Below, piece after piece: positions 62,301-64,000 of a stretch of 64,000 bases of DNA; the first letter of the stretch is position 1; each line of letters opens with the position of its first letter. The notes under the pieces are model-generated. The model worked only from the letters and a program-made list of their open reading frames with translations. It was not told where the DNA came from and searched no databases. Origin of the DNA: Nilaparvata lugens (lineage: Eukaryota > Arthropoda > Insecta > Hemiptera > Delphacidae); assembly GCF_014356525.2 (NCBI RefSeq), contig NC_052511.1:16229942-16293941 (forward strand). Reading direction: 5' to 3'. The translations under genes and the position numbers were made by a program.

Positions 62301-63314
62301 TGACCTGAGTCCAGTCAAACTCGAGTGTTAGTATATTATGAAGAGAAAATCTAGTACAGAAATAACATGTCAAGTTTCCTTATTACGGCGAGAAAGAGTA
62401 GATTACACTACAACGCTATCGATTAGAGAAGAAATAATATTTTTTCAAGTAACTGGTATTAAATATGACATGTTTACTACAAAGCAAAGTGAGATCATTT
62501 CAACACCAAAATACTGTCAAATACACTTGAAAGATGAGAGCTACTAACTTCTGGAGGCTCATATATAGCTTATCTAGTAGCACAGATTAAATAAGTAATA
62601 CTTTACTTATATACTTCCTTTATGCTAGTACAGTAGCTACTGAATAATAGCTCACTATCTTCTCCACCGCACAGGTTCTCTTCCTGAATATTATTAGAAA
62701 TCAGAAATGACAATCCTGAATTATTAAGAGTGGCAGTTGTCAAATTTTCAAATAACCGGAACATTTTGGTGTATTTCATTAACGAAGTACTGCTATAGCT
62801 GGAAAATAGAACTGACCACCTTCTTCAAAGAGATTGTCTTCTCAAATTATTTAAATCAGAGATAATCCTGAATTCAATAAGAGTGAATTGCAGCTGTCAA
62901 ATTCTTGGGTGTATGAGTAGCCTACTCTACGAATCAAAAGTTTACCATTAATTTCATTTTTAGAGTCGTATCTTGATGCATGCTGGAATTCAATGACTCC
63001 GCGGCAACATGAAAAGTATTATCGCTGGAAATACAGCAAAATCGAGAAGGTTTTTCTTGTTTAAAACATACTCCTGCATTGGAAAATGTAACAACAACAA
63101 AATATAACAATCCTGTTAATGAATGAACTTCCAATAGATGTATGGCAAATGTAGTGTTAATTTTCCACAGTAGCGGTACTTCTGTCAAGGAATGGAAGTT
63201 ATTCTATTTGGAGATACTCTGAAATTATCATTTGAACTAATGCAATTAATTATTTATTGAATTTATTTTTCTCAAACATGGGTTACTATGAAAAGAAATT
63301 TCACGGTTAATTAA

Positions 63315-63715
63315 TAGAATATCGGGGTACCGAGCTTCGCTCGTAATTTTTATTTATTGATAAACAGAACACAATTCTCTAAAATGATCGTGTTTATATT
63401 TCACAGCTGGCTATAAGTCATCTTATGAATTTCGGGGATGCGATATTTTTATTTTTCACATTCTCACTTTTTTACTATCCACAGCTGTTTCAGCCAAGAA
63501 TGAATTATCCTTTTAATGTCGTTCAGCGAGTTTTCTCAGGAATGAGACCTAGTACAATCGAATCTTTACATCATAAACCTACTACGTTTCAAATTTCGTG
63601 AAAATCGTTAGAACCGTTTTCGAGATCCGTTAAACATAAATAACCTGATATAAAAATAGCCAGATATAAAAATTACCAGATATATAAATACAGAAATTGC
63701 TCATTTAATATAATA
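63315..63715. mobile_element. Dispersed element, possibly Helitron-like
   Basis: One end carries the hairpin-forming 'cgagcttcgctcg' next to 'atcggggtac'. Inside is the phrase 'gaaaatcgttagaaccgttt' followed by 'tcgagatccgttaaacat', a type common in insect non-autonomous elements. The other end reads 'ctcatttaatataataag'. No ORF. The CGAGC..GCTCG hairpin is shared in style with the unclassified element at 34643. Classification is uncertain. Confidence 0.4.
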
Positions 63716-64000
63716 AGTTTAGGACTGCTGTATAAAGAAAGGGAGTGTAGTTCAAATCCATGTTATTCCAATTTCATATTAAAAAAAAAAAATTGGAGAA
63801 ATCTTTGAATGCATTCACTAACTTGTACAAAAATTGTGTTGATGCTCAGATATCTCTTAGAAGCTAGAATTCAATTATTCCATATAATAATATCCGTCAA
63901 TTACCAGAACACTATGCCCAATGTCCTACAACGCAGTGTTATTAATTGTTTCAGGTGTCAAGTACTCTTTCAACGATATTCCTAAACAGCCGGGAATGAC

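Larger units (their letters stand above)
22726..64000 (-). other. pb: Probable large pb intron, upstream part cut by window end
   Basis: No coding exon could be supported anywhere in this 41 kb. I searched the minus strand for codons of the Hox hexapeptide (Tyr-Pro-Trp-Met) and for any further homeodomain recognition helix and found neither. A very short microexon, as known for Drosophila pb between the hexapeptide and the homeobox, could be hidden here. Stretches not listed separately (for example 22726-24840, 25210-26630, 29280-31640, 35370-36910, 40000-41200, 41450-44590, 47700-51200, 52360-54000, 55730-57860 and 62300-63310) are mostly AT-rich and contain nothing I recognise. Confidence 0.7.

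Overview
This is animal genomic DNA, almost certainly from an insect. It is AT-rich, gene-poor, and full of short inverted-repeat transposons and 5'-truncated retroposons. The only gene I can support is the Hox gene proboscipedia (pb, the Hox2 class). It lies on the minus strand and only its 3' part is in the window. The repeat style (many foldback and MITE-like elements, RTE-type LINE tails, frequent 'aggcctac' words) suggests a hemipteran such as a planthopper or leafhopper. That species guess is an inference from memory of such genomes, not something the sequence proves.

Layout. Positions 1-17057 are intergenic DNA downstream of pb. They hold repeats, a GC-rich island (2690-3060), a degenerate tandem array (6795-7990) and a foldback element (12587-12959). 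A possible pb 3' UTR runs from 17885 down to about 17040. The terminal coding exon is 17886-19463: it carries homeodomain residues 45-60 and a long Q/N/S/P-rich C-terminal region. A 3.1 kb intron (19464-22582) splits the homeobox between codons 44 and 45. The exon at 22583-22725 encodes homeodomain residues 1-44. From 22726 to the window end (more than 41 kb) I find no further coding exon. The upstream exons that should carry the start codon and the YPWM hexapeptide must lie beyond 64000, so this stretch is best read as a very large pb intron. Insect Hox genes usually share one orientation, so labial would be expected beyond the low-coordinate end, and the pb 5' exons and then zen/Deformed beyond the high-coordinate end.

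The large intron and the intergenic part hold two kinds of material. First are transposable elements: a hAT-like element with a perfect 8-bp target duplication (58882-59596), a probable non-autonomous Helitron (57868-58570), MITEs with clear target duplications (36918-37185 and 54643-54811), several foldbacks, an inverted pair of one unclassified element 8 kb apart (26635-27046 and 34643-35363), and an RTE-clade LINE fragment with its 3' UTR (38105-39125) plus three further 3' UTR fragments. Second are GC- and CpG-rich islands without convincing ORFs (near 28000, 39300, 45060, 51200, 60030 and 61740). These are candidates for cis-regulatory DNA or alternative promoters of pb. One of them carries a Hox/Exd-type composite site.

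I saw no rRNA, no intact tRNA, no convincing microRNA and no CRISPR array. No second homeobox was found. All repeat calls come from reading the sequence by eye, so boundaries are approximate unless target-site duplications are given.
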